A DNA stretch of 64,000 nucleotides from the NCBI GenBank assembly GCA_030830565.1, contig JAURMR010000004.1, positions 1 through 64,000 on the forward strand, given 5' to 3'. Of this stretch, positions 1 through 7,926 are shown in pieces. Numbering within the stretch: position 1 is the stretch's first letter; each line of letters begins with the position of its first letter. The notes below the pieces were generated by a model. The model saw nothing but the letters and a program-made list of their open reading frames with translations. It did no database searches and had not been told where the DNA came from. The stretch is from Acidimicrobiales bacterium. GTDB lineage: Bacteria > Actinomycetota > Acidimicrobiia > Acidimicrobiales > Acidimicrobilacustridaceae. The position numbers and the translations under genes were made by a program.

Positions 1-2
1 GA

Positions 3-170
3 CTGATGGCCAAGGGCTCAACCGACGATTTCGTGACCGATTTCGGCCCATTTCTCAGTCTTTTCTGGCGCGATCCCGATGGTCTTGAAGGCGAAGTTTG
101 CGTCGAGAACCCCGATGCGACCCCCGGCGTTATGAATCCGCCCGGGACTCGCGCCGCTCGCTACAGCTGA
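3..170 (+). CDS. VOC/glyoxalase-family protein, C-terminal fragment
   Basis: An open plus-strand frame enters from the left edge and stops with TGA. It is not in the ORF track because its start lies outside the window. The visible residues include SLFWRDPDGLEGEVC, which resembles the final strand of the vicinal oxygen chelate fold, where a Phe/Tyr-x-Asp-Pro-Asp-Gly turn precedes a metal-binding Glu. Only about 55 C-terminal residues are seen, so substrate and subfamily cannot be named. The minus-strand ORF over the same bases is treated as its shadow. The gene ends 80 bp before mftA, leaving room for the mftA promoter. Confidence 0.6.
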   Translation: MMAKGSTDDFVTDFGPFLSLFWRDPDGLEGEVCVENPDATPGVMNPPGTRAARYS

Positions 171-214
171 GCGTTCGAACGGGGCCCCACCTGTCCATCC
201 CCCATGACGCCGGA

Positions 215-220
215 TAGGCT
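215..220 (+). promoter_or_regulatory. Putative -10 element of the mftABC promoter
   Basis: TAGGCT fits the actinobacterial TANNNT -10 pattern and the hexamer seen before many genes in this window. Transcription would begin about 25 nt before mftA, leaving a short leader with a strong GGAGGGG ribosome site. No convincing -35 is visible. Confidence 0.4.
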
Positions 221-250
221 GCCAAACAGTCATTTCACCCGGAGGGGACA

Positions 251-364
251 ATGGAGCAGACGCTCGAAATCACCGAAACCGATGCCGTCGACACCGACGA
301 GGTCTACGAAGAAGAACTGCTTGTCGAGGAAATCTCCATCGACGGCATGTGCGGCGTCTACTAG
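251..364 (+). CDS. mftA: Mycofactocin precursor peptide MftA
   Basis: This 37-residue peptide is too short for the ORF track. It is acidic and ends in IDGMCGVY, the C-terminal signature of mycofactocin precursors. In the known pathway the terminal Val-Tyr pair is decarboxylated and crosslinked by MftC, cut out as a dipeptide-derived product by MftE, and processed by MftD and MftF to a redox cofactor. The ATG is preceded by GGAGGGG at good spacing. mftB begins 34 bp downstream after a strong hairpin. Identification is firm because mftB and mftC follow directly. Confidence 0.95.
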   Translation: MEQTLEITETDAVDTDEVYEEELLVEEISIDGMCGVY

Positions 365-373
365 GACCCGCCT

Positions 374-391
374 GAATGCCCTTGGGCATTC
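374..391 (+). promoter_or_regulatory. Intercistronic hairpin between mftA and mftB
   Basis: GAATGCC and GGCATTC form a perfect stem around a CTTG loop, 10 bp after the mftA stop and 8 bp before the mftB ATG. No T-run follows, so it is more likely an mRNA stabiliser, partial attenuator or translation control element than a full terminator. It could keep precursor peptide in excess over the enzymes. Confidence 0.5.
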
Positions 392-398
392 ACTCGTC

Positions 399-683
399 AT
401 GACCGCCGTTGCCTTCGATGCCGACCGCCCTTGGCGGCTCCACGAACGGGTCGCGCTACGGCCCGAGCCCTTCGGCGCGCTCGCCTATCACTACGGCAAT
501 CGCCGACTGACGTTTTTGCGCTCACCTGATTTAGTGACGCTTGTGGAGTCGCTCGATGCCCAGCCTTCGCCCCGGGCCGCGTTCGATGCAGCGGGCCTCG
601 ATGCCAAGCGTTGGCCATCGTTCGAAAAAGCACTCACCTCACTCGCCGCTGGCGACTTTCTTGTCCTTGAAAACGCCGCGTAG
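399..683 (+). CDS. mftB: Mycofactocin peptide chaperone MftB
   Basis: The ORF track extends this frame far upstream through mftA, but the protein-like part starts at ATG 399 and gives 94 residues. The size fits MftB, a PqqD-like RiPP recognition domain that binds the MftA leader and presents it to MftC. Residues such as RVALRPEPFGALAYHYGNRR are typical of the N-terminal strands of that fold. It sits between mftA and mftC, 11 bp before mftC, so all three are likely on one transcript. The ribosome site is weak, suggesting lower output than mftA. Confidence 0.88.
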   Translation: MTAVAFDADRPWRLHERVALRPEPFGALAYHYGNRRLTFLRSPDLVTLVESLDAQPSPRAAFDAAGLDAKRWPSFEKALTSLAAGDFLVLENAA

Positions 684-694
684 GAAGACACGAC

Positions 695-1828
695 ATGACC
701 GCGCTCACTGATCAACTCGCCGAGGGTCTCAACTCCCCCATCTGTCTCACGTGGGAATGGACCTACGCATGCGACCTCGCTTGCGTGCACTGTCTTTCCT
801 CATCGGGGCGTCGCGACCCCAATGAGTTGTCGACCGAACAAATGAAGGCCGTTGTTGATCAGCTCGCCGAAATGCAGGTGTTCTACGTGAACATCGGTGG
901 CGGCGAGCCCATGCTGCGCCCCGATTTCTTCGAGATCGTCGAATACTGCGTGGAAAAGGGCGTAGGCGTGAAGTTCTCGACCAACGGTGGTCGCATCAAC
1001 GCCGAGAACGCGAAGCGCCTTGCGTCGATGGATTACGTCGACATCCAAATTTCGCTTGATGGTGTCGACGAGATCACCAACGATGCTGTGCGCGGCGAAG
1101 GCACCTACGCACGAGTTCGCACCGCAATGAATCATTTGCGCGATGCCGACTTCGGTCAGTTCAAGTTGTCCGTTGTGATGACTCGCGAAAACGTCGAGCA
1201 GGTCGACGCGTACGAAGCGCTTGCCAACGAATACGGTGCTGAACTTCGTCTCACGCGTTTCCGTCCTTCTGGTCGCGGCATCGACACTTGGCACGAACTG
1301 CATCCCACACAGGCGCAACAGATTGAGCTGTACAACTGGTTGCTCGCACGCCCGCAGGTTCTTACCGGTGATTCGTTCTTCCATCTCTCCGCACTTGGTG
1401 AACCGCTTCCTGGTCTCAACCTTTGTGGTGCTGGTCGCGTTGTGTGTCTGATCGATCCGGTTGGCGATGTCTACGCCTGCCCATTCGTATTGCACGACAA
1501 CTTCAAGGCCGGCTCAATTCACGGTGAAGGTGGCTTTGCTGCAGTGTGGCAGTCATCCGATCTGTTTACCGAACTGCGCGAACCCACCAATCCCGGCGCG
1601 TGCGGATCATGCGGCAGTTACGACGCATGCGGTGGCGGCTGTATGGCCACGAAGTTCTTCACCGGTCTTCCGCTCGATGCTCCTGATCCGGAATGCGTGT
1701 TCGGACACGGCGAAACCGCACTTGCCGAACTCGAAGCGAACGGCGGCGCGATTCGCCCGACCGTCAGCGTTGATCACTCGAAGCCCGTAGGCGTCGGCAA
1801 AAAGCGCATTCCCGTTTCAATCCTCTGA
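695..1828 (+). CDS. mftC: Mycofactocin radical SAM maturase MftC
   Basis: A 377-residue radical SAM/SPASM enzyme. Near residue 26 the [4Fe-4S] site CDLACVHC binds S-adenosylmethionine, followed by the GGGEP motif near residue 68. The C-terminal third has many cysteines (CGSCGSYDACGGGC and others), the SPASM region holding auxiliary clusters. By family knowledge MftC decarboxylates the terminal Tyr of MftA and then forms a Val-Tyr crosslink. It follows mftA and mftB in one operon and converges on mftD. Start ATG fits the short gap after mftB. Confidence 0.95.
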   Translation: MTALTDQLAEGLNSPICLTWEWTYACDLACVHCLSSSGRRDPNELSTEQMKAVVDQLAEMQVFYVNIGGGEPMLRPDFFEIVEYCVEKGVGVKFSTNGGRINAENAKRLASMDYVDIQISLDGVDEITNDAVRGEGTYARVRTAMNHLRDADFGQFKLSVVMTRENVEQVDAYEALANEYGAELRLTRFRPSGRGIDTWHELHPTQAQQIELYNWLLARPQVLTGDSFFHLSALGEPLPGLNLCGAGRVVCLIDPVGDVYACPFVLHDNFKAGSIHGEGGFAAVWQSSDLFTELREPTNPGACGSCGSYDACGGGCMATKFFTGLPLDAPDPECVFGHGETALAELEANGGAIRPTVSVDHSKPVGVGKKRIPVSIL

Positions 1829-1845
1829 CGCGACCGCAGTCGCGT
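1828..1845. terminator. Possible hairpin between convergent mftC and mftD
   Basis: ACGCGAC and GTCGCGT form a perfect 7-bp stem with a CGCA loop, starting at the mftC stop and ending just before the mftD stop on the other strand. There is no clear T-run, so termination is uncertain. Confidence 0.35.
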
Positions 1846-1849
1846 TGGA

Positions 1850-3025
1850 TTACTTGTCGCCCAAGGTGACGAAGAAATCGCGCGGGGCGATGACGTCGTC
1901 GGGCGTGAGTTCGCTGATGTGCGACTTGCCGAGGCCAAGAAGGCACGAGTCGATACCGCCGTGCAGGATGTCGAGAACGTTTTCGACACCGGCTTGACCG
2001 TTGGCGGCAAGGCCCCAGAGATACGCGCGGCCGATCATGACAGCCTTCGCACCCATCGCAACTGCCTTCACGACATCGCTACCGCGACGAATACCGCCGT
2101 CGAGTACGACGTCGATGTCGTTACCAACGGCGGCAACGATTGACGGAAGCACACGAATCGGTGACGGGGTTCCGTCAAGGTTGTTTCCACCGTGGTTTGA
2201 AACCGAAAGGCCAGTGGCACCGAGATCGCGGACGCGCTTGGCGTCGTCGACACGACACACACCCTTGACCACGAATGGTCCGTCCCACTGCGCACGCAAC
2301 CATGCGATGTCTTCCCAACTGGGAGGAGGCATTTGCATCCACTCGTAGTACGCACCGAAGAACGCGGGCGGCTTCTGACCGGGATGGGCCATATTCGGCG
2401 CGCTGAGGTCGGGAAGCTTGCCGGTCTTGAGATAGGCAAGGAGCCACTTGGGCCTCGAAAGCGCTTGCGGCGACAACTTGATCATCGTCTTGAGATCGAG
2501 CTTCTCGGGGATCCAGGGGCTACCCCAGTCGCGACCGTTCGAGAAGGTCCAGTCGAGCGTGAGGATGATGCCCTTCGCGCCGGCGGCCTTGGCCCGCTCG
2601 AGGCGCTGCACCATGACGTCGCGGCCACCGCTCCAGTACATCTGGAAAAGCAGTTGCGAGTTCACCGCAGCAACGTCTTCCATCGAACGACTACCGAATG
2701 AACTGAGGCCCATCGGAATGCCACGATTCGCTGCGGCTCGAGCAACAGCAACTTCGCCTTCGGGATGCACGGCCTGCACACCGGTGGGAGAAATGATGAC
2801 GGGCATCGAAATATCGAGTCCGAAGACCGAGGTGTTCATCGAACGCTCGGCTTGCAGGCCAGCGACATGCGGCGCGAGCCCGAGCTGATCGAATGAGGTC
2901 AGATTGCCGTTGAGCGAAACGCCCTTTTCCGCACCACCGATGATGGCGCCGTAGACCGACTTCGGCAGACGCTTCTCGGCCCGGCGCTGTGCCACGGCAA
3001 CGGTTTCAAACCACTTATTGGCCAT
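1850..3025 (-). CDS. mftD: Pre-mycofactocin synthase MftD (FMN-dependent)
   Basis: A 391-residue member of the FMN-dependent alpha-hydroxyacid dehydrogenase family (lactate dehydrogenase LldD/glycolate oxidase fold). The C-terminal active-site segment SNHGGNNLDGTPSP is present, followed by VLDGGIRRGSDV, the flavin phosphate-binding strand. MftD oxidatively deaminates the cleaved Val-Tyr intermediate to the redox-active keto-amide. The ATG follows GGGAGGG. Unlike the usual layout, where mftD lies directly after mftC in the same direction, here it converges on mftC and sits 67 bp behind a Coq4-like gene. Confidence 0.92.
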   Translation of the reverse strand: MANKWFETVAVAQRRAEKRLPKSVYGAIIGGAEKGVSLNGNLTSFDQLGLAPHVAGLQAERSMNTSVFGLDISMPVIISPTGVQAVHPEGEVAVARAAANRGIPMGLSSFGSRSMEDVAAVNSQLLFQMYWSGGRDVMVQRLERAKAAGAKGIILTLDWTFSNGRDWGSPWIPEKLDLKTMIKLSPQALSRPKWLLAYLKTGKLPDLSAPNMAHPGQKPPAFFGAYYEWMQMPPPSWEDIAWLRAQWDGPFVVKGVCRVDDAKRVRDLGATGLSVSNHGGNNLDGTPSPIRVLPSIVAAVGNDIDVVLDGGIRRGSDVVKAVAMGAKAVMIGRAYLWGLAANGQAGVENVLDILHGGIDSCLLGLGKSHISELTPDDVIAPRDFFVTLGDK

Positions 3026-3092
3026 ACAGCCCTCCCAGAACGAAGGAGAACTCTACCGGGAGGCCCGGATCAGGCCCCATTCGGCGGGTTGG

Positions 3093-4061
3093 TCACCAGA
3101 ACAGGTGATGTCCGTCAGCGGTGTTGGCCGGGGTGAGGACCCCGAACTCGGCACGGATCTCGGCCAGCGGCCGATCGGCCATTGCGAAGTGGTCGACCCG
3201 AGAGAAGTCGGCCGAGCATTCGCCCCCGCGAGCAATCTCCGCAGCCAGGAGTTCAGCAGCACCCGGTCGGGCAAGTATCCCCTGCTCGGCTTTGACCTTG
3301 TTTGAGTCGCCAAAACCCGCTTCATGCACGATGAGCGAAGCGAGCAGCGCTGAACGATTCACCGAGTCGTCGACCATGGCCATGAGAAAGGCGCTGAGGG
3401 CGACTTCAGCTTCTGCCGTTGTTCCGATTCCTGAGATCACGTGGGTCATGTCATGACCGACATAGAAGTGGTTCATTGGCGTGGCCTCGACGCCAGGGAA
3501 TGGCAGGCCGGCGATCTCGTAGAACTCGACATACGCGTGACCAAGCGTGCCGGGCGCGCAAGCACGCAGTTTCTCAATACGGGCCACGAGTTCGGGTTCG
3601 CTCGAACCTTCTGGAACGGCAATATCGCGAAGCGAAGGTTCCACTCTGTCTTCAACGCTGCCATTGAGGAAGCGAGCGAAGTCCGCCTTTGCCCGATCAG
3701 TTCCTTCATCAACCATCGTGCGGAACAGCGCAGCATCGGGACCAATGATTCCGATTGCGGTTTCGTAGGCCTCAGCACGTTCGAGTTGTGCATCAAGAAG
3801 CGGGTGACGACAGGCCTCAAGGGTCACGATCATTTCTTGAAAGTGACGGCGATCAGTTGGCGACTGAACCGCAGCAGCGAGTTGTGCAGGACCAAGCGGC
3901 GTTTGCGCACGCAGATCGAGATCGGGACGACGCCACACCTGCGAAACAATCGCCTGCAGAACAACGAGTTGTTCCTCGGTAGGCCCACCATCCACATCGC
4001 ACACGCCGAGAAGCCCACCAACAAACGGTTCTACGAGTTCAGGGGCAAGCGCGAGGGACAC
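3093..4061 (-). CDS. Coq4-like protein with HDxxH-x11-E motif
   Basis: 322 residues. The second half contains GTLGHAYVEFYE and then HDMTH followed after exactly eleven residues by Glu, the metal-binding motif of Coq4 (ubiquinone biosynthesis). The first roughly 110 residues are helical and acidic, with FVGGLLGVCDVDGGPTEEQ, faintly like a TerB-type domain; this part is uncertain. Start GTG has GGAG five bases upstream. It is co-directional with mftD and 67 bp upstream of it, so the two are probably cotranscribed. Its role here is unknown; Coq4 relatives act on prenylquinone head groups or scaffold such enzymes. Actinobacteria normally use menaquinone, so a direct ubiquinone role is unlikely. 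Confidence 0.65.
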   Translation of the reverse strand: MSLALAPELVEPFVGGLLGVCDVDGGPTEEQLVVLQAIVSQVWRRPDLDLRAQTPLGPAQLAAAVQSPTDRRHFQEMIVTLEACRHPLLDAQLERAEAYETAIGIIGPDAALFRTMVDEGTDRAKADFARFLNGSVEDRVEPSLRDIAVPEGSSEPELVARIEKLRACAPGTLGHAYVEFYEIAGLPFPGVEATPMNHFYVGHDMTHVISGIGTTAEAEVALSAFLMAMVDDSVNRSALLASLIVHEAGFGDSNKVKAEQGILARPGAAELLAAEIARGGECSADFSRVDHFAMADRPLAEIRAEFGVLTPANTADGHHLFW

Positions 4062-4128
4062 AGCATCTCCAAGAGTGAATGACCGGCGCTATCCAATCAC
4101 AGGCCCAACATTCGCAGCGAGCGACCCG

Positions 4129-4134
4129 TAGGAT
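4129..4134 (+). promoter_or_regulatory. Putative -10 before the DUF1214 gene
   Basis: CCCGTAGGAT occurs here and again at 8930-8939 before the SDR operon. TAGGAT would give a leader of about 19 nt holding GAGGGGG before the GTG start. The shared sequence hints at common control of the two transcription units. Confidence 0.4.
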
Positions 4135-4159
4135 CTGCGCAGCATTCTGAGGGGGAACA

Positions 4160-5272
4160 GTGGAATCAACAATGGCTATGGCCGAATTAGCCGAACTCAT
4201 TGCAGCCATTAACGCCGATGCGGACGACGAGCGTTGGCACTTTGTGTCCGACCTTGATCGCGCGTCGTATCGCGAATTCGCAATGCATTGTTTGCATCAT
4301 TCGCTGCAGTTCTGGCTTGAAGCAGATCCTTTGCGACCGCGTTGGAATCGTTGGTTCATGCCCAATAAAAAGTTGCTCGGCGATAACCCCGACACCGTTT
4401 ATTACGGCACGGTTATCGACCCCACGAAGTCCTATCGAATTCGCGGCAACATCGAAAACGCCTGTTACACGTCCTTCACCGTTGAAATCGGTACTGCTGG
4501 CGGTGCGATGTCGCAAAAGCTCGGCCACACCCTGAACGACAGCGAGTTCGAGGTTGACGCTGCGGGCAACTACGAACTGATCGCTGCTCCCACAGGAAGC
4601 GGCCCGAATTGGTTGCGACTCGATCCTGACGCCGGGTCAATCACGACCCGCCACTATTTCGAATGGCAGCGTTGCGCGGCGCTCGATCCGAGCCTGCACA
4701 TTCCGCTCACAATTGAGCCGCTGGAAGATCCCGGTCCGCCTCCGGTTCCAGACGACACAGCTGTGGCCGCGAATATTCGACGCGCCATCACCTTCTTGCG
4801 GTCCGTCACGGTTGATTGGGGTCACACTCCGATGCCGCCTGGTGCAATTCCTTGGGTCTCGGCCGAACCGAATGTGTTCACCAACCCTGCCGATCACGAC
4901 GGCAACCTCGGTATTGGTTACGCGGCCACCGACAACATCTATCGATCAGCGCGTTGGAAGTTGGCCCCCGACGAAGCGTTAGAAATTCGTGGACGTTGGC
5001 CGCGGTGCACGTTCGCCAACATCGTGTTGTTCAACAACCACATGCAAACGCCCAACTACGACCGACGACTCGTATCGCTCAATCGAGTGCAAACCGAGGT
5101 TGAGGACGACGGTTCGTGGCGCATGATCCTTGCCCATTCCGATCCCGGCCTTCCCAACTGGTTGGACACTCGCGGGCTTGAACACGGAACGATGTTCTGG
5201 CGGTTCTTGCTGCCAACTGAGCCGCTGACACAACTCGAGACACGGGTTGTGAAATTCAGTGACCTTTCCTGA
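4160..5272 (+). CDS. DUF1214 domain protein (paralogue 1)
   Basis: 370 residues, no signal peptide or membrane segment seen. It shares order and motifs with the gene at 6696-7814: a YTSFT strand, a LNDSE/LNDTE turn, ITTRHYFE, ALEIRGRWP, and a C-terminal LAHSDPG.PNW.DT. These mark the DUF1214 family, whose biochemical role I cannot name. GTG 4160 is chosen because GAGGGGG lies just upstream; an ATG four codons later is the alternative. It is divergent from the Coq4-like gene across a 98-bp promoter gap and is followed 18 bp later by the MOSC gene. Confidence 0.72.
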   Translation: MESTMAMAELAELIAAINADADDERWHFVSDLDRASYREFAMHCLHHSLQFWLEADPLRPRWNRWFMPNKKLLGDNPDTVYYGTVIDPTKSYRIRGNIENACYTSFTVEIGTAGGAMSQKLGHTLNDSEFEVDAAGNYELIAAPTGSGPNWLRLDPDAGSITTRHYFEWQRCAALDPSLHIPLTIEPLEDPGPPPVPDDTAVAANIRRAITFLRSVTVDWGHTPMPPGAIPWVSAEPNVFTNPADHDGNLGIGYAATDNIYRSARWKLAPDEALEIRGRWPRCTFANIVLFNNHMQTPNYDRRLVSLNRVQTEVEDDGSWRMILAHSDPGLPNWLDTRGLEHGTMFWRFLLPTEPLTQLETRVVKFSDLS

Positions 5273-5290
5273 GCAATCGGTGGGCAAACT

Positions 5291-5851
5291 GTGAGAATGA
5301 CCCACGCGCTTGAAGGAACTGTCACCAGCCTGCATGCCGATGGCGGCCATAACTTCTCAAAGCCACTCATTGAGGAGGCCGTCTTCCTTGCCGGGATCGG
5401 CATCGAGGGCGATGCCCACTCCGGCCCGACCACCCAGCACCTCAGCCGCCAGAAAAAGGATGCGAACCGTCCCAACCTTCGCCAAGTCCACCTTGTGGCC
5501 AGCGAGATCCACGAGGGGCTGCGTACTGAGGGATTCGAGGTTCCGTTCGGAGGGTTCGGCGAAAACCTCACCACCAAAGGTATTGAACTCGGTCAACTAC
5601 CTGTGGGCACCACACTGCGCCTTGGCGAAGACGTGATCGTTGCTCTGACTGGTTTTCGCGATCCCTGTTCGCAGATCGACAAGTTTCAAGAGGGCCTGCG
5701 CGCTGCGGTGTCATTCAAGCCCGAGGTTGGCCCACAGTTGTTTCGTAACGGAGTGATGTCCGTTGTGGTTCGCGGTGGAACGGTTCGCGTTGGCGACACC
5801 ATCAAGGTTGCGTTGCCGGCCGAACCGCATCAGCCGATGCAGAAAGTTTGA
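5291..5851 (+). CDS. MOSC domain protein
   Basis: 186 residues covering one MOSC domain, the C-terminal domain of molybdenum cofactor sulfurases that also occurs alone (YiiM type). Seen motifs are GIEGDAHSG near residue 37, a GGFGENLTTKG segment near residue 93, and TGFRDPCSQIDKFQEGL with the conserved Cys near residue 127. Stand-alone MOSC proteins are linked to sulfur transfer or reduction of N-hydroxylated compounds. The start may be GTG 5291 or ATG 5297; neither has a strong ribosome site. It probably shares a transcript with the DUF1214 gene 18 bp upstream and converges on the crotonase gene. Confidence 0.82.
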   Translation: MRMTHALEGTVTSLHADGGHNFSKPLIEEAVFLAGIGIEGDAHSGPTTQHLSRQKKDANRPNLRQVHLVASEIHEGLRTEGFEVPFGGFGENLTTKGIELGQLPVGTTLRLGEDVIVALTGFRDPCSQIDKFQEGLRAAVSFKPEVGPQLFRNGVMSVVVRGGTVRVGDTIKVALPAEPHQPMQKV

Positions 5852-5867
5852 TTGCCGTTTCGAAGTT

Positions 5868-6692
5868 TCAGTTGCGGCCGCGCATTGCTTCGAGGAGCGA
5901 ATCAATCGAACCGGCTTCTTTGAAGCGAGTCTGGCCACCAGCAGCCAAGAACCGGCGCATTGGTTCACGGTGTCTTCCATCCACCATTGCCGCGTTGAGT
6001 TCCGCGCTCTCAATAGTGAGCGCAGCTGGGTCATTCTCAAGCGCTGCATTCACGACTCGCTTCACCGTTTGAACGGATCGGCGATCAAGATGGGCGAAGC
6101 GATCGACATACACATCAAGCGCAATGTCGAGGTCCTCGGAAAGAACTACCGACTGCAACCAGCCGATCGAGAGAAGTTCTTCAACGCCGATGTCGCGTCC
6201 GCTCAGAATGACTTCAAGGGCTTTGGCCCGTCCGAGTTGGCGGGCAAGGCGAACGGTGCCACCCGCTCCCGGCAGAATTCCCATTGGGACTTCAGGCTGT
6301 CCGATGATGGCGCGAACGGTTCCCACACGCAGATCAAGCGCCGAGAGGAATTCACATCCGCCGCCCCGGGCGTATCCATTCAAAAATCCAATTGTGAGAA
6401 ACGGTGCGTTGTGAAGTCGTTCGAACAATGCAGCTGCGATGTTCGGTTGGGTTACCGGCTCGTCCGATGGGGTTGACGCCAGAATCGTTTCAACATCGCC
6501 GTGCATGAGGAAGAAATCAGGATCGGCGCTGCGGAACACAACGACTGCCACCGAATCGTCGGATTCAAGTTCAGGAAGCAACTCAATCAAACCGACCACG
6601 AACTCGGCACCGACAATGTTGTGAGGCGGAATAGTGATTGTGACGGTGACGACAGCGCCACTACGCGTCGTACGCAGCGCGCCGTCGGTCAT
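5868..6692 (-). CDS. Enoyl-CoA hydratase/isomerase family protein (crotonase)
   Basis: 274 residues with crotonase features: the oxyanion-hole loop GYARGGGCEFLSALDLRVG near residue 110 and GQPEVPMGILPGAGGTVRL near residue 137, both keeping a Glu at the usual catalytic positions. A hydratase or isomerase of an acyl-CoA is likely, substrate unknown. The start lies 3 bp after the stop of the upstream DUF1214 gene, so the pair is translationally coupled. Confidence 0.85.
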   Translation of the reverse strand: MTDGALRTTRSGAVVTVTITIPPHNIVGAEFVVGLIELLPELESDDSVAVVVFRSADPDFFLMHGDVETILASTPSDEPVTQPNIAAALFERLHNAPFLTIGFLNGYARGGGCEFLSALDLRVGTVRAIIGQPEVPMGILPGAGGTVRLARQLGRAKALEVILSGRDIGVEELLSIGWLQSVVLSEDLDIALDVYVDRFAHLDRRSVQTVKRVVNAALENDPAALTIESAELNAAMVDGRHREPMRRFLAAGGQTRFKEAGSIDSLLEAMRGRN

Positions 6693-6695
6693 TGT

Positions 6696-7814
6696 TCAGA
6701 CCAGATCGGGAGTGAGGTCCGCGAACTTCACGACTTCGCACGCGGGCTTTTCAATCTCACCCTCGGGCAGGAAGAAGCGGAAAAACATCGTGCCGAGGTT
6801 GCGGCCTTCGGTGTCGATCCAGTTCGGGTGTCCCGGGTCCGAATGCGCAAGCACCATCGTGAACGAGCCGTCCGCGTTCAACGTGGTGTTGGCGCGATTT
6901 CGGCTGACCTGGCGATTCACGTAGTCATACATCTGCGACCAACGATTCCAGAGACAGATATTGCCGAATACGCACTCGGGCCAGCGGCCACGGATCACAA
7001 GCGCTTCATCGTCACCGATGAAATACGGAGCCATTGCATAGGCAGCGTCAAATGCAGCAAACGCCATGTTTCCTGGCACGACGGGCTGCGGAAGTTCATT
7101 CGGAACTCTCGATACGAACGGAATGGGTGTGTCTTCTGATGGCGCAACGGACGCAACCGTCTTGGTGCGAACGTGATTGATTACGCGTTGCAGGGCCTCG
7201 GAGACCCGTTCGTCATTCCAACGAGGCGGAGCAGGGACCTTGGTGACCGCTTCAATGCTGATCGGCACATGCAGTGTTTGCGATGCCGATGATGACCAAG
7301 GAAATTCGAAGTAGTGGCGCGTCGTGATGCGACCACCGTCGGCAGGAATCTCGAGCCAGTTTCGATCGGCGGCCGGGCCACCGAGACGAATCTCGTAACT
7401 GCCGTCGGCAGCGATATCCATTTCCGTGTCGTTCAATACACCGGACGTGTGCGTCGCATAGGAACCGTCGGCCGCGCCCGCTTCCATCGTGAACGAGGTG
7501 TAGACCGCGCCCGCGATGTTGCCGCGCACGATGTATTCATTGCCCGGTGCAACTGGCGTCTCGAAGTACACAGCATCGGAGTTGTCGCCGGTGAACGAAC
7601 GCGTGGGCGACACGATGCGGTTGAACACTGGACGCTGCGGATCGAACTCTTGGTGCGAATACAGCGCGCTCTGGAGAATGTGCGTGAGGTTGCGAAAGCC
7701 CTCGGCGACATCGTCGTCGCTCATGGCCGGGCCTGGCACGACCCATTCATCGCCGGCCTGCTGGAGCAGTGCCACCAACTCGTTGTACTTCTCGCGCGAC
7801 TTGAGTTCGCCCAT
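6696..7814 (-). CDS. DUF1214 domain protein (paralogue 2)
   Basis: 372 residues, clearly paralogous to 4160-5272 along the full length (YTSFTMEAG, LNDTEMDI, ITTRHYFEF, ALVIRGRWPECVFGN, LAHSDPGHPNWIDT). It lies in the opposite direction, so the two copies face each other with MOSC and crotonase between them. ATG 7814 is preceded by AAGGGGGAAGAC, a strong ribosome site. It forms an operon with the crotonase. Function unknown. Confidence 0.72.
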   Translation of the reverse strand: MGELKSREKYNELVALLQQAGDEWVVPGPAMSDDDVAEGFRNLTHILQSALYSHQEFDPQRPVFNRIVSPTRSFTGDNSDAVYFETPVAPGNEYIVRGNIAGAVYTSFTMEAGAADGSYATHTSGVLNDTEMDIAADGSYEIRLGGPAADRNWLEIPADGGRITTRHYFEFPWSSSASQTLHVPISIEAVTKVPAPPRWNDERVSEALQRVINHVRTKTVASVAPSEDTPIPFVSRVPNELPQPVVPGNMAFAAFDAAYAMAPYFIGDDEALVIRGRWPECVFGNICLWNRWSQMYDYVNRQVSRNRANTTLNADGSFTMVLAHSDPGHPNWIDTEGRNLGTMFFRFFLPEGEIEKPACEVVKFADLTPDLV

Positions 7815-7926
7815 GTCTTCCCCCTTGAAACGTCAGGGGCGCATCCTCGCAAAGATCAACCGACTCTGCACACAAAGACGGTTGGGGCATCGGGCGGCTA
7901 CGGTCGACACATTCAAGGGGGGCCTG

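Noticed and set aside
18-251. 77-aa minus-strand ORF at the left edge
   Set aside because: The plus-strand frame reads as a VOC-family C-terminus, and the ORF would cover the mftA promoter.
5763-6476. 237-aa plus-strand ORF opposite the crotonase
   Set aside because: Opposite-strand crotonase has conserved active-site loops; this frame has none.
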